From Bacilli bacterium (GTDB lineage: Bacteria; Bacillota_I; Bacilli_A; RF39; UBA660), in assembly GCA_017541325.1 (NCBI GenBank), contig JAFXZI010000001.1, forward strand, positions 69,624 to 133,623: a stretch of DNA of 64,000 bases, written 5' to 3'. Made by a program: the position numbers and the translations under genes. Every line of letters begins with the position of its first letter. Position 1 is the stretch's first letter. The notes under the pieces are model-generated. The model made no database searches and was not told the origin of the DNA. It was given only the letters and a program-made list of their open reading frames with translations. Positions 1 through 10,410 of this stretch are shown one piece after another.

Positions 1-3000
1 AAAGTTCCAAACTACCTAAAGTAGAATACTTAGACGCTACTAAATCGATGTTATATTCTATTACTGCTTCTCCAATAATCCACATATAGTGTGAAGAAGA
101 TTCTGGAGTTGGAGTAATATAATCAATCTTACATGCAGTAGAATCATCCTCTCCATCTTGGAAGTTACTGTAGAATCCATCTACTTCAATATTATGATTT
201 GGTTTATGTAGACCTAGTACATAACTACCTTTAGCAGGAAGATCTCCTAAGTTAAGAGTTGAATTAAATCCAATTTCTTTTTTATAAATACCTAAGTTAA
301 GAGTATTACTTCCACCATGTTTATACATTCCAAAGAAAGTCATACCATTAACTTCTCCATAGTCAGTTACTTGTTGGTCTAAAGCAATATTTACTATTTT
401 ACCTTCAAGAACATATAAACGGTTATCTACATTTTTAGTAATAGTTTTATTATCAGGATCTATTGCTACAGTTGCTTTATTTCCATTTGAATCTAATGAT
501 TCAAATTTTTCAAGTAAGTTTGTACCTTCTTCTAAGAATAAAGTTGAATTATTAACAAGTTTCAAATCATTAATTCTTGATAAAGAGAATTTAACATCCG
601 AATATTCATTAGTTCTATCTTTTTGACCAAGTAATAAAATATTAGAATTATCAACAGTTAGTACTTCTGTTCTTTGAATAGATAAATTATGATGTGGATT
701 ATTAAATTCTCCATAGTTCTTAATTGTTATATTACTATAACCTGCACTTCGTGATGCATCTCCTGATCCAAATATTGATCCATACAAGTCAAGAGTAGTA
801 TATTCAGAACCATCTATAATAATATCAATTCCTTGAGTAACACTAATAGCATCATAGTCAAATATCTCAGAACCTTCGGCGTTAGCTTCTCCTCCACCGA
901 AGATAGTACCATAAATATGAATATCAGATTTAGTGTTATTTAAAGTATTATAGTTACTTCTTGAAGTAATAGCATTCTTACCAATTCTTACTTCTGCAAT
1001 ACCATTAATTACAGATGTATTAGCTCCTCCATAAACATTACCATAGATTGTTCCACCAGCAATATTTACAATAGCATAAGATGTGTTTCCACTTGTTCCT
1101 GTTGCTGCGGCATTACCACCACCAAAGACTGAAGAAAGTATTAGATTTGTTTCGCTTTCTGTACCAATTACACTAGATCCACCAATCTCAATAATAGTGT
1201 TTCCAGAAACAACTGCACTTGCACCATTTCCTCCAGCATAAGCACTACCCTTAACACGTCCATTTTCTATATTTACATAAGTAGATCCATTAACTACACC
1301 AAAGTTTCCACCACCATATAAATTGTTGTTTACTGTAGCAGCATTCATATCGATGTTCGTGTTGTCGGCAGAAGCCATATTTCCTCCACCGTAGACATAG
1401 TTAATTGTTCCGCCATTTAATACGAGATTAGTATCCCCAACTGTTGCTAGATTTCCTCCACCAAAGATACTTCCAACGGTTCCGCCAGCAACACCTACCG
1501 TTGTTTCATCTACAGTTCCGGAATTGTTACTTCCTCCATAAATGTTAGTAGTAGATCCAGCTACAAAGTTGATATTAGATTCATCAGCTCCAGCTTTATT
1601 TCCTCCACCAAAGATATTAGTAATTGTACCATTTTGAACATTTACATGAGTTGTTCCAGTTTCAGCTTCATTTCCTCCACCATATATTTCGGTAGTAGTA
1701 CCATTTACATAATTAATAGTAGAGTTTGCAGTACTTCCACCTGCATTATTACCTCCATAAATTACTGGTGTAGTTCCTCCATTATGAGTAATTACTGTTT
1801 TAGTAACTGTTCCGCTTGAATCTGATCCACCATATATTACATTTAATGTTGTTCCATTTTGAGTTATATTTGTTCCACTATTACTATCTAGAATTGATGC
1901 AGCTTTACCTCCACCAAAGACATTACTAGTAGAACCTCCATTTAAAGTGATATTAGTTGTATTACTATCAACTTTATTACCTCCACCATAAATAGAATTA
2001 ACAACTTGTCCACTATTTAATCTTACATTTGATGTACCAAAAGATCCACCTAAGTTATTTCCACCATAGACATTACCTATTTTAGATGTTCCAGAAATAA
2101 TTATATTAGATGTATTAACAGTACCAGAATTATTACTTCCTCCATACATGGATCCATTAACTACTCCAGCACTCATATTAATATTTGTAGTATTTACAGA
2201 TGATTTATTTCCACCACCGAATACATTACCAATTGTACCACCTGTAATATTAATAGTATCCGTTGTTGTAATAGTACCTCTTTGGTCATGTCCACCATAA
2301 ACATTAGACATTGATCCACCACTAATATTAACATTAATATTTCCATAAGTATGAGGTTCATAAGTATTACTTCCCATACCTCCACCAAAGACATCTTTAT
2401 TAATTGTTCCGCCTTTAATATTAATATTAACTGTTCCAGATCCTGTTGTACCATTAGATCTACCAATTACATTACCAAAGGCACTTCCTCCATAAACTGA
2501 TCCTTTTACTAGTCCATCTTCTACTTCAACAACAACACTATTTCTAACACCAGTTTGGTTTCCGTAACCTCCTCCATATATATCTTTTTCAACAGTACCA
2601 CCAGTCATTTTTACAGTAGTAGTTCCAAAGATATCTCCTTTTACGTTAGCTCCACCATAAATTGAACCTTTAATAGTACCATTTTCTACATCTATATATG
2701 AATTAATATCAACACTAGTTGTACCTCCACCATTGTTGTTTCCACCACCATAAACAGATCCATTTATAGTACCATTTAATATTTTAATATGTGATGTAAC
2801 AGTACCACTAGCATTATAACCAACAGCACCATAGTTTCCACCAGCATAAACATTATTTAAAATCTTTGCATCTCCGTCAATAATAATATATGAGTTATCT
2901 GCAGTACCTATATCATTATATCCTTCTTTACCATTACCGATTCCAAATACTGAACCAACCTCAGCTTCATATAAACTAGTTGACCCTTCAACTCCAATAG

Positions 3001-6000
3001 TAGAGTTACCACCAATATATAAATATGTATCTCCTTCAAGAATTCCTCTAGCAGTAGTACCAGTAGCATTTCCTGTTCCATACATGTATCCATTAGATCC
3101 ACCAAATACTGAATTATTGATAGTACCTCCAGTTATTTGAATAATTCTATTAGAATATGAAGTAAGATAAGCTCCTCCTCCAAATATAGTATTAATAGTA
3201 CCACCTTTAATATAAATATAAGCACCATTTTTACCATTTAAAGAATCACTTGGTCCTGGTCCTCCGTTAATACCCCAGATATTTCCACCTTCAACAATTA
3301 AAGTCATTGGACTTGAAACTGCACCTCTTGAGTTAGAAGTAGAATATATTCCTAAAGTATATCCAGTTTCACTTCCATATGATCCATATGTACCACTTTT
3401 TACTATTGTATAAAAATGAACATCATTAGAGTTTCCATAATTTATCTTAGTACTTCTATCTGCATGTAAAGTAGCATATACATCAAGATTATCATTATCA
3501 TTCTTTACTCTATCATAATCACATCCAAATGTTCCTGTAATATCATAATTTGATAAAGTATAATCTCCACTTACTCCACCAGTTGTTAGGAAGTTATAAT
3601 AACCAGACTCTACTATTAATCTATATTTTGGTTGTTCATTAGATGTATTTTTAGTACCCATTATTAAACGAGCATTTACATAATTACCATTTCTAGTTAA
3701 TCCTCTTCCTATTTTTAAGTTTTGAGAGTTTCCATATATTAAACCAGCAGTTGTTCCACCAGAAGATGAAATTGTATCAGTAGAACGTGATATAGTTGTA
3801 TATAGTCTTATATATTCAATTCTAGTATCATTGTAGGCTTTTAAATAGTTACCTCCTCCAAAGAAACCACCATAATTTAATCTAAAATATGCATTTCCTC
3901 TTCGATCAGTACCATTGTAATAACTAGTTAAAGTAAATGGTTTAGTACTAGACCAAGCATCTTCTATTTCACCATCATCTAAATAAACTATATTTGTATC
4001 TCTAGTAGTTAAATAATAATATGTTTCATCTCTATCATATGTATGATTTTCATTATATAAAATCTTATGATATACATCACATCCACCATAAGTATTACAA
4101 TTTGTAGTTAATTTATCTCCATCTTCATCATAATATCCATTTCTAGATACTCCATTATTAACGTGAACTAATTGATAAAAATTAGCCATATTCATATTTA
4201 AGTAATTATTATCATATCTAGTAATTACTGTTTCAGTATAAGTTTGAATATTAGTTTGTTGCATTGTTCCATTAACTAAAGTGTAATATGTTGTTGATGG
4301 ATCGTAGTCATCTGGGTCAATTCTATCATAAACAGTACATCCGTTTCTTGATGTACATGTACCAGTTAAAGCATTACCATTTACATCGTAATATCCAACC
4401 CTACTACTACGTTGTGGAATAGTTATTCTTCTATATATTCCTGTTGGATAAAGATCTGTTTGAACATGAATAATTATATTTTCATCTTTTGTATGCAATT
4501 CATGAATTCCTGCTGACTTTAAATTTCCTAAAGCTGTATTAATACTTTCATTGTTTTCAGATGTTGATTCAACATCTGCATTTACCCAAGAAGATCTAAG
4601 TGAAACAACTTGGAAATCTTTTGATGGATCAACAGTTATTACTGCATGATATACATATAAATCTCTATCTAGATATATTTCAATATTAGAATTATCTGAA
4701 TACCATCCATTAAATGCCATATCTTCTGGTCTACCACTAAATGGATTATCAATTAATTCTATATCTAATTTATTATTACTTGTATTGTATGCATAGTATT
4801 TATAATAGACAAATTTCTTTTGCCCTTCACCAGACTCGTATGACACTGTTGCATCATGAACTGTTTGATCACTATCTCCTAAAGCAGCACTATCATAGAT
4901 AATTTCAACTTTAGTAAGATTTGAACTTGTATATAAATTTTTATTTACTTGAGTTGGTAAAGTACCATTAGTACTAGTTGTATAGTTAAGTCCTGTATAA
5001 TAGTTATAATCTGCTTCTAAATCATTAACATATACAGTAGTACCATCTGTCCCAGATGCATGTACTGGAATAAAACTAGCTCCTGGTGTCTCAGTATATG
5101 TATATGTAGGTTGTTCTGGTTCATCTCCACCGACATTAGCTGGTACGATAATATTTAAACTAAATTCAGCACCTTCTCCTACTAATTCATGATCAGTTGT
5201 TTTATATAAAGCAAGAATATCAGGATCTACAACTATTGAATTACCAACAACAGTATATGTTTTTAAATTATCAGTGTTTGTTTGATCATCTTCATTATTC
5301 TTAATTAGATCTAGTCCATCATCTTTTACTAAAGCATTTGTAATTGTTGTCGTTGTTGAATTGAAAATAAATGAACTAGTTAATTCACTATCTATATTAT
5401 CAAAATTAGGATGAACTATTACTTTATCAATAGTTGATGATGAATCATCTACAATAAATCCTGATATAGCAGCAGCTTCTTCATTTTCAGAATCAATTTT
5501 AATAGTAGATTCAACTATTAAGAATTCAAATGTACTTTCATTAGAAGTAATTGCAACAACTCCACCTTTTTCACCTGTAACATTTACTTCCATAGAATCA
5601 AGTTCTAAATTCTTTATAGTTGCACCATCTAATTCATTAAACAAAGCATTAGTTATTTTAGCATTATAAATATATTTATAATTACCATCTATTGTTCCAC
5701 TAAATGGTACAGTATTGTTAATAGAAATATCATAATCATTATAGTCAAAACTAACATCTAATTTATATGCTTTATCAGCATATACAACAGCATCACTTGA
5801 TTCCATTAAGTTTTTAAAGTAAGCATAGTCTCCTGCACTTCCAATTATATATGGATTATCAACTGATCCATTTCCTCCAGAGAAACTAGTTGATACAACT
5901 CCATCCCAAGCACTAGATGATACTTTAGTAGTTAAAGTTGATGAAATTCTCCATGCTAAAAGAATGGTAACTATAATACCAAAGACTATATATATTTCTT

Positions 6001-6027
6001 TTCTAAGTCTCATTTTCTTTAGCATAT
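1..6027 (-). CDS. Giant Gly-rich repeat surface protein (adhesin-like), C-terminus beyond window
   Basis: Secreted or surface-anchored repeat protein of unknown binding target. The body frame is open without a stop from 6004 to position 2, about 2,000 residues, and leaves the window. It opens with a hydrophobic segment (IYIVFGIIVTILLAW) and then a GLUG-like start (WDGVV, NPYIIGSAGDYAYF). Near residues 460-560 there are two related GYYD-x-NG/DG segments with paired Cys. Residues about 930-1750 are many short units of the form GGT(I/V)-x-x-(V/I)(Y/F)GGGN, expected to form a parallel beta-helix. The only ATG with a good Shine-Dalgarno (AAGGAT, ATG at 6027) encodes MLKKMRLRKK, a fitting signal-peptide n-region. 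It is in a different frame from the body, which has a TAG at 6005-6007 just upstream. The two frames meet at A-AAA-AAG. Either frameshifting, a variable A-tract, a non-ATG start or a sequence error explains this. A surface role is confident, the N-terminus is not. Confidence 0.8.
750..3220 (-). repeat. Coding repeats encoding GGT(I/V)...(V/I)(Y/F)GGGN units
   Basis: Read on the minus strand, about 25-30 imperfect units are spaced by roughly 25-40 codons. Each ends in YGGGN, FGGGN, YGGSN or YGGAN and is preceded by a short beta-strand-like stretch. The opposite strand of these repeats produces several spurious short ORFs. Confidence 0.8.
5998..6004 (-). other. A-AAA-AAG slippery heptamer at the junction of two frames
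   Basis: In the frame of the ATG at 6027 the codons read AGA AAA AAG AAA and stop at TAG 5986-5988. A -1 slip on A-AAA-AAG, the same heptamer as E. coli dnaX, moves ribosomes to GAA ATA TAT, the frame of the 2,000-residue body. The heptamer phase is exactly right. Only a weak hairpin (GGTA/TACC) is seen downstream and no SD-like stimulator about 10 nt upstream. A one-base change of the A6 tract would also fuse the frames. Confidence 0.5.
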
Positions 6028-6108
6028 TTTCTATCCTTACTTTTCTATATTAATCCATTATTTATTATAACATAGATATATCTAAAAAAATATATTTCCA
6101 AAGAAAAA

Positions 6109-6130
6109 AATGTGATTTTAAAATCACATT
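6109..6130 (-). terminator. Intrinsic terminator after the 502-aa gene
   Basis: A perfect 11-bp inverted repeat overlaps the stop codon of the 502-aa gene. It is followed on the minus strand by a run of seven T (6102-6108). It separates that gene from the giant repeat protein downstream. Confidence 0.8.
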
Positions 6131-7632
6131 TTATCACATTCAAGAATAAACTCTACATCTTCAAATTTAATACCTGATCTAACAATATTTTCATATTTAA
6201 GAAGATTTCTAATATCTTCCATAGTATTATCCATATTTTCTTTTTCTAAATCTGTAGTAGTAATATTTACATTATCTAATCTATATCTATCTACTATTAA
6301 CTCTTTCATTTGCTTTTCATCTAATAAAGCTGTATTATCTAAAAGATTAAAATTATTACTAATAATTTGTTTATTTAATTCTTCAAACATATTATCTACT
6401 TCATCTATACTTATTCCATCTACATTTTCAAGTACTCTATTTAAGAAATATAAATAATTACCTGAAATAAGTTTAAATACAGTTAAAATAGAACTGTCTT
6501 TTTCTAATTTTTTAGCAATCAAATCATTAAATCTTAAATCATCTAATTCATTATATTTAGCAATTAATTCATTTAAAGTATTCTTATATTCAAATAATGT
6601 TTTATCATCATTAACTTTCTTTTTCTTAAAGAATGGAATCATACTCTTCTTTTCTTCAAGACCAGATAAACTAACTAGTTTCTCTTCTATTTTTTGCAAT
6701 TCTTTCAAACTAGAATCTAATTTACCTTTATAAGTATCTTTATTTTCAAGTCTAGTTTTCATATCTTTTAGAATATAATCATATTTAACTATTAAGTTAT
6801 ATTCTTTTAATGATTTATATAATTTAACTAAATTATTATAAGTAAATGTATCTCCAAAATAATTATTTCTCTTCTTATCAATAGTAATTGGACTATAAGT
6901 TGCTAAAGAGTACTCTTTATTTCTAAATTTAGAAAACAATAATGCTTTATCACTATCTTGAAGTATCTTTATTTCTTCAGTTAAATTAACTATTTCATTA
7001 TTCATTTCTTTAACATTATTAGATGCTAAGAAACTTGCATATTTATCTGAAAAGAACTTATCTATTGCTTTTTGATTCTTTAAATAGATCCCTTTAAAAT
7101 TAATTTCTAGTGTTTTAATTAGTTCTGGATATTTCCAATACAATTCTTCAAATTTAGTTTTTAATAACTCTTCATCTGCAGTAGATAATGCTACTTCAAT
7201 ATATTCTTTTACTGATTTATTATAATTAAACATTGAACTAGTTATTTCTATTCCAACATGATTAAAATTCTCAATTATTTTTCTTATACATTCATTAACT
7301 TTACTTAAATTATCTTTATAATTAGATAATTTATATAAGTAATAATCTAATTCTAGTTTTTCATAAGAAGTATTATAATCATTCCACATTAAAGCAAGTA
7401 GTCCATTAAGTTCATTTTCTTTTTCAGAAATTGCTTCATTTACTACCAGGTTATTTATAACAGATTTTCTTCTTTCTATTTCTTCCATAACAAGCTTTAA
7501 AAACTTTTCATTAAATATTTCTTCTTCTTTTATAAATTCGAACTTTTTTTGTTTATTTTCTTTATTATTAGTAGGCATTACATCTAAAACGTTTTTAAAC
7601 TCATCATATTTTTCGATTAGTGCATCTTTCAT
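6124..7632 (-). CDS. Unknown 502-aa helical, charged protein
   Basis: I do not recognise a family. The protein has no signal peptide or membrane segment. It is rich in Lys, Glu, Asn and Leu with several long amphipathic stretches (about residues 1-60, 90-130 and 195-235) suggesting coiled coils, and has a Lys cluster FFKKKKV near residue 330. A cytoplasmic scaffold or regulator is possible but not shown. Its start has a strong SD (GAGGAAG) lying inside the end of the 37-aa gene one base upstream, so the two are probably translationally coupled. It ends in a clear terminator. It sits between the TasA-like genes and the giant surface protein, so a role with the surface cluster is only inferred from position. 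Confidence 0.7.
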   Translation of the reverse strand: MKDALIEKYDEFKNVLDVMPTNNKENKQKKFEFIKEEEIFNEKFLKLVMEEIERRKSVINNLVVNEAISEKENELNGLLALMWNDYNTSYEKLELDYYLYKLSNYKDNLSKVNECIRKIIENFNHVGIEITSSMFNYNKSVKEYIEVALSTADEELLKTKFEELYWKYPELIKTLEINFKGIYLKNQKAIDKFFSDKYASFLASNNVKEMNNEIVNLTEEIKILQDSDKALLFSKFRNKEYSLATYSPITIDKKRNNYFGDTFTYNNLVKLYKSLKEYNLIVKYDYILKDMKTRLENKDTYKGKLDSSLKELQKIEEKLVSLSGLEEKKSMIPFFKKKKVNDDKTLFEYKNTLNELIAKYNELDDLRFNDLIAKKLEKDSSILTVFKLISGNYLYFLNRVLENVDGISIDEVDNMFEELNKQIISNNFNLLDNTALLDEKQMKELIVDRYRLDNVNITTTDLEKENMDNTMEDIRNLLKYENIVRSGIKFEDVEFILECDKM

Positions 7633-7633
7633 T

Positions 7634-7747
7634 TTATTCTTCCTCTACTAATTTTTGTTTCTCTACTTCTATAAGTTCTTTATGTTCAAGAACAAGACGA
7701 TAAATTGCTAATAATTCTTCATTTGATATGTCTTTTAAATGATTCAT
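7634..7747 (-). CDS. Small 37-aa protein coupled to the 502-aa gene
   Basis: It starts MNHLKDISNEELLAIYRLV and ends in the acidic tail VEEE. A good SD (AGAGGA) stands 6-7 nt before the ATG at 7747. The stop is one base from the next ATG, and its last codons carry that gene's SD. The peptide is predicted to be one amphipathic helix. No family is recognised. It may be a leader for translational coupling or a small partner of the 502-aa protein. Confidence 0.6.
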   Translation of the reverse strand: MNHLKDISNEELLAIYRLVLEHKELIEVEKQKLVEEE

Positions 7748-7815
7748 AACGATTCCTCTTTCTACCTACTATCTATTACTTATATTACCACAAATATATA
7801 AAAATAACAAAATAA

Positions 7816-7838
7816 AAAAGAAGGTTTAACCTTCTTTT
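7816..7838 (-). terminator. Terminator after the 335-aa TasA-like gene
   Basis: A near-perfect palindrome (AAGAAGGTT/AACCTTCTT) lies 10 bases past the stop of the TasA-like gene and continues into TTTTTTATT on the minus strand. Confidence 0.8.
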
Positions 7839-7847
7839 ACATTTTTA

Positions 7848-8855
7848 TTAACTGTTAGCAGTTGTTAATGATATGTTGAATGAAATATCAGTACCTGTTG
7901 CATTGTTTTCACAGTCGATATCTTGTCCTTCAATCCACATATAAATACGTACTTTAGTAACACCAGCTTCTAATGTAGCAAATGTACTATTAGCACTATT
8001 TCCTTCAGCTGTTTTAATAGCTGGATTCATTTGAGTAGCATATCCTGCTTCTGTTCCAGTTCCTACAACTGTATTTTTTAAATTAGCATTAGTAAATTCT
8101 TTATTTAATCCACGATATGTAGTAGCTGCACTAGTTGATGCTGCAACTCCATATTCTGATGCAACTATTAATGCTTGAGATGTATGTGATGTATAGTTAG
8201 GTTCCCAAATAATTGCACTAGTTGGATTTCCATTAGAAAGTCCAGTTAAAGTACTAACAGAATCTGTAGATGCTCCATGTCCTAAAATAACGAATCCAAC
8301 ACGAGCAGAGTTCTTAAGTCCTTTATCTGTAGTTTCATCGTCAGTCCCAGCAATTTGTACTGCTTTATGGCTAACGTTAGAATTTCCTGCTAAGAATACT
8401 TCTTGAGTAGTATCTGTTTTTAAGAATACATCAAATGCGATATAGTATCCATTTGCACCATTTACATCTGTTTGTTTAGTAGATGCAATTAAGTAATCTC
8501 CTGTTGTTTCATCATTTGTGATAGTTCCTAGATACATGTTTAGTCTTCCTCCAGAAACTGTACCATCACTTGATACTGCTGTAACTGATGTTGGAACTTG
8601 GTTAACAGCTCCACTATAAGCACCACTTGTAATATCGTTATTAGTAATAACTGATTTCCATGTTACTGCATCAGTTGATATTTGAAGACCATTACTAGCT
8701 TCTACTTGTAAATCTAATGCTTGAATTGTAACAACTTGGTTAGCAGTGAACCATGCATAAGTTGCTGTTCCTAACATAATAATAGTTAAGAATAATAGTA
8801 GGAACAATGATCTTAATTTCTTTTCTTTTTTCTTTTTGTGTTTTCTTGTACTCAT
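7848..8855 (-). CDS. TasA/camelysin-like secreted subunit, 335 aa
   Basis: Predicted extracellular fibre or surface subunit of the SipW-processed TasA/CalY type. It has a Lys-rich n-region (KHKKKKEKK), a hydrophobic core, and a cleavage region reading GTATYAWFTANQ, typical of this family. The body is Thr/Ser/Gly-rich and beta-like. Near the C-terminus is WIEGQDIDC, which matches WLEGDDPDC in the 237-aa protein just upstream, so the two are paralogues. The ATG at 8855 is chosen because AGGAG stands nine bases before it; the longer frame begins at a TTG inside that spacer. It follows the 237-aa gene by 15 bases and forms an operon with it. A SipW-type peptidase is encoded 2.2 kb away. Confidence 0.8.
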   Translation of the reverse strand: MSTRKHKKKKEKKLRSLFLLLFLTIIMLGTATYAWFTANQVVTIQALDLQVEASNGLQISTDAVTWKSVITNNDITSGAYSGAVNQVPTSVTAVSSDGTVSGGRLNMYLGTITNDETTGDYLIASTKQTDVNGANGYYIAFDVFLKTDTTQEVFLAGNSNVSHKAVQIAGTDDETTDKGLKNSARVGFVILGHGASTDSVSTLTGLSNGNPTSAIIWEPNYTSHTSQALIVASEYGVAASTSAATTYRGLNKEFTNANLKNTVVGTGTEAGYATQMNPAIKTAEGNSANSTFATLEAGVTKVRIYMWIEGQDIDCENNATGTDISFNISLTTANS

Positions 8856-8870
8856 TTCTTTCAACTCCTA

Positions 8871-9584
8871 TCATTTTTCAATATGCTCTTCAGTAAACTT
8901 CATGTGCATTTTTAACTCTCCTCCAATAATTGCATCTACGCAATCTGGATCATCACCTTCTAGCCATATTACAATAGTATAACGGTCCAAATCATTTGGT
9001 TTAAAATCCTCTACTTGTTCTAATATAACTATGTTTTCCTTACTTTCAACATCTTCTCTAAATGGTGTAGTTCCTTCTTCAGGGGTATTATCTATAGGAT
9101 TCTTTTTGGCATAAGTTATTTGTTTACCATTCCTATAAATTCTTATACGAACAGCATCATCAACACCTTTTATAATGTTATCGATTGCAACTTCATACCA
9201 ATAGTTCAAAACTTCTGTTCCCTGATTTTCAACATAGAAACTATAAGCAATGTAATTTTTTCCATTATGTGATCCATCTGCTTCAGTGTCAATATTTTCA
9301 GGTATCCATTTATAAGATATGTTGTCCATAGATCTTATTGGTGTTGCTTCAAGTTTTCTTTTTCCTTGAGAATTATTTAAACTCTCAAACATAGCAAGTC
9401 CGCTTTTTAAAGTATCATTAGAATCAAGTGTTATAGTAAATCTTCCTTCATTATATATAACTCTTAGCAATATATATATTACTGTAAGGAACAATAGTAA
9501 CAGAAGTAATGCAAGTTTTATAACTCGATATCTTCTCTTACGTTTATTAACTTGATCTGCTTTTAATACTACATCTCTTGCCAT
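8871..9584 (-). CDS. TasA-like membrane-anchored or secreted subunit, 237 aa
   Basis: It has a basic N-terminus (NKRKRRYRVIK), one long hydrophobic segment near residues 24-42, then a beta-rich extracytoplasmic domain. The C-terminal part carries YTIVIWLEGDDPDC and a final strand (KMHMKFTEEH), shared with the 335-aa TasA-like protein downstream. The longer cytoplasmic tail and the lack of an obvious AYA-type cleavage site leave open whether it is cleaved or stays as an anchor or base subunit. GGTGATG precedes the ATG. It is first in a two-gene operon reading away from the plus-strand TasA-like gene. Confidence 0.7.
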   Translation of the reverse strand: MARDVVLKADQVNKRKRRYRVIKLALLLLLLFLTVIYILLRVIYNEGRFTITLDSNDTLKSGLAMFESLNNSQGKRKLEATPIRSMDNISYKWIPENIDTEADGSHNGKNYIAYSFYVENQGTEVLNYWYEVAIDNIIKGVDDAVRIRIYRNGKQITYAKKNPIDNTPEEGTTPFREDVESKENIVILEQVEDFKPNDLDRYTIVIWLEGDDPDCVDAIIGGELKMHMKFTEEHIEK

Positions 9585-9670
9585 AACATCACCAACACAT
9601 GCACGATATACTTACCTATCATACAAAATAATTATAAACTACCAATTTTTAAAAATCAATAATTTTAGAA

Positions 9671-9702
9671 GTAAATACACTAGTTTACAAAATATATTTG
9701 TA
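9671..9702. promoter_or_regulatory. Operator-like palindromes in the divergent promoter region
   Basis: Two overlapping inverted repeats lie in the divergent gap: GTAAA-8 nt-TTTAC at 9671-9688 and TACAAA-5 nt-TTTGTA at 9686-9702. The 13-mer TTTACAAAATATA at 9684-9696 recurs exactly upstream of the NPKTA surface gene at 21124-21136. The region is AT-rich, so chance is possible. Confidence 0.35.
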
Positions 9703-9802
9703 CACGTAAAAACATATGTAAATTTACAATATATTTTACAAAAATATATTTAATTATTGACATTGATTTTATATAATAAAATTGAGAATGGAGGCGAATA
9801 TC

Positions 9803-10399
9803 ATGATAAATGTAATTAATGATCGTAAAATTAGATTCGTTATTGCATTTGGTTTATTGTGCCTTCTTATCGGAATGATTCAATCTTCATATGCAAAATA
9901 TGTATCATCTGCAAGTGCAACTGGAAAATTTACAATCGCCGAATGGACATTTAAAGTTAATAATATAGATGTTGTATCAGGAAGTAACTTTAGTAATACT
10001 TTAGTTCCTACATATGATACAAATACTAATATATCAAGCGGAGTTATCGCACCAACTAGTACTGGATATTTTGATTTAGTAATTGATTCTACAAAAGTAG
10101 ATGTATCTTATAATCAAACAATTACAGTTTCAACCGGAGATGATAATACAATTACGGATTTAAAGATAACAGGATACAAAATTAATAACAGTGAAACAAT
10201 TTTATTTACTGGAGAAAATAACACGATAACTACTACACATAATTTATCAGATACAAATAAAACAAACACTTACCGAATATACATTGAATGGGTCGATGGA
10301 ACTGGAGAATCAATGAATAACGCCGCTGATACAGCAGCTGCATCAAACGGCGTAGCAAGTGTTAAAGTCGGCTTAAACTTTACTCAAAAAGCTAACTAG
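9803..10399 (+). CDS. TasA-like secreted subunit, 198 aa (plus strand)
   Basis: Predicted SipW-dependent secreted subunit. A hydrophobic segment (FVIAFGLLCLLIGMI) is followed by QSSYAKYVSSASATGKF, the usual cleavage region and first strand of TasA-like proteins. A beta-sandwich-like body ends in IEWVDGTGE and KVGLNFTQKAN. The ATG at 9803 is preferred because GGAGG lies eight bases before it; the frame's upstream TTG at 9782 has no SD. It is the only plus-strand gene in the cluster. It converges with the 209-aa TasA-like gene and overlaps it by eight bases. Confidence 0.8.
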   Translation: MINVINDRKIRFVIAFGLLCLLIGMIQSSYAKYVSSASATGKFTIAEWTFKVNNIDVVSGSNFSNTLVPTYDTNTNISSGVIAPTSTGYFDLVIDSTKVDVSYNQTITVSTGDDNTITDLKITGYKINNSETILFTGENNTITTTHNLSDTNKTNTYRIYIEWVDGTGESMNNAADTAAASNGVASVKVGLNFTQKAN

Positions 10400-10410
10400 C
10401 ATTTTGAGTA
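10381..10410. terminator. Inverted repeat formed by the 3' ends of two convergent genes
   Basis: Fourteen-base arms with one mismatch surround an AC centre. The left arm encodes the C-terminus of the plus-strand gene (TQKAN) and the right arm that of the minus-strand gene (TQNAS). ATTTTTATTTT follows on the plus strand, so it should terminate plus transcription at least. Confidence 0.65.

Noticed and set aside
1634..3105. Short ORFs on the opposite strand or in shifted frames within the giant repeat gene
   Set aside because: Low-complexity Ser/Ile/Cys or Leu/Met/Val translations produced by the GGGN coding repeats; no SD and no independent signals.
9782..9802. Start of the plus-strand TasA-like gene at the TTG
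   Set aside because: GGAGG lies between this TTG and ATG 9803 at ideal spacing, and the signal-peptide layout fits the later start.
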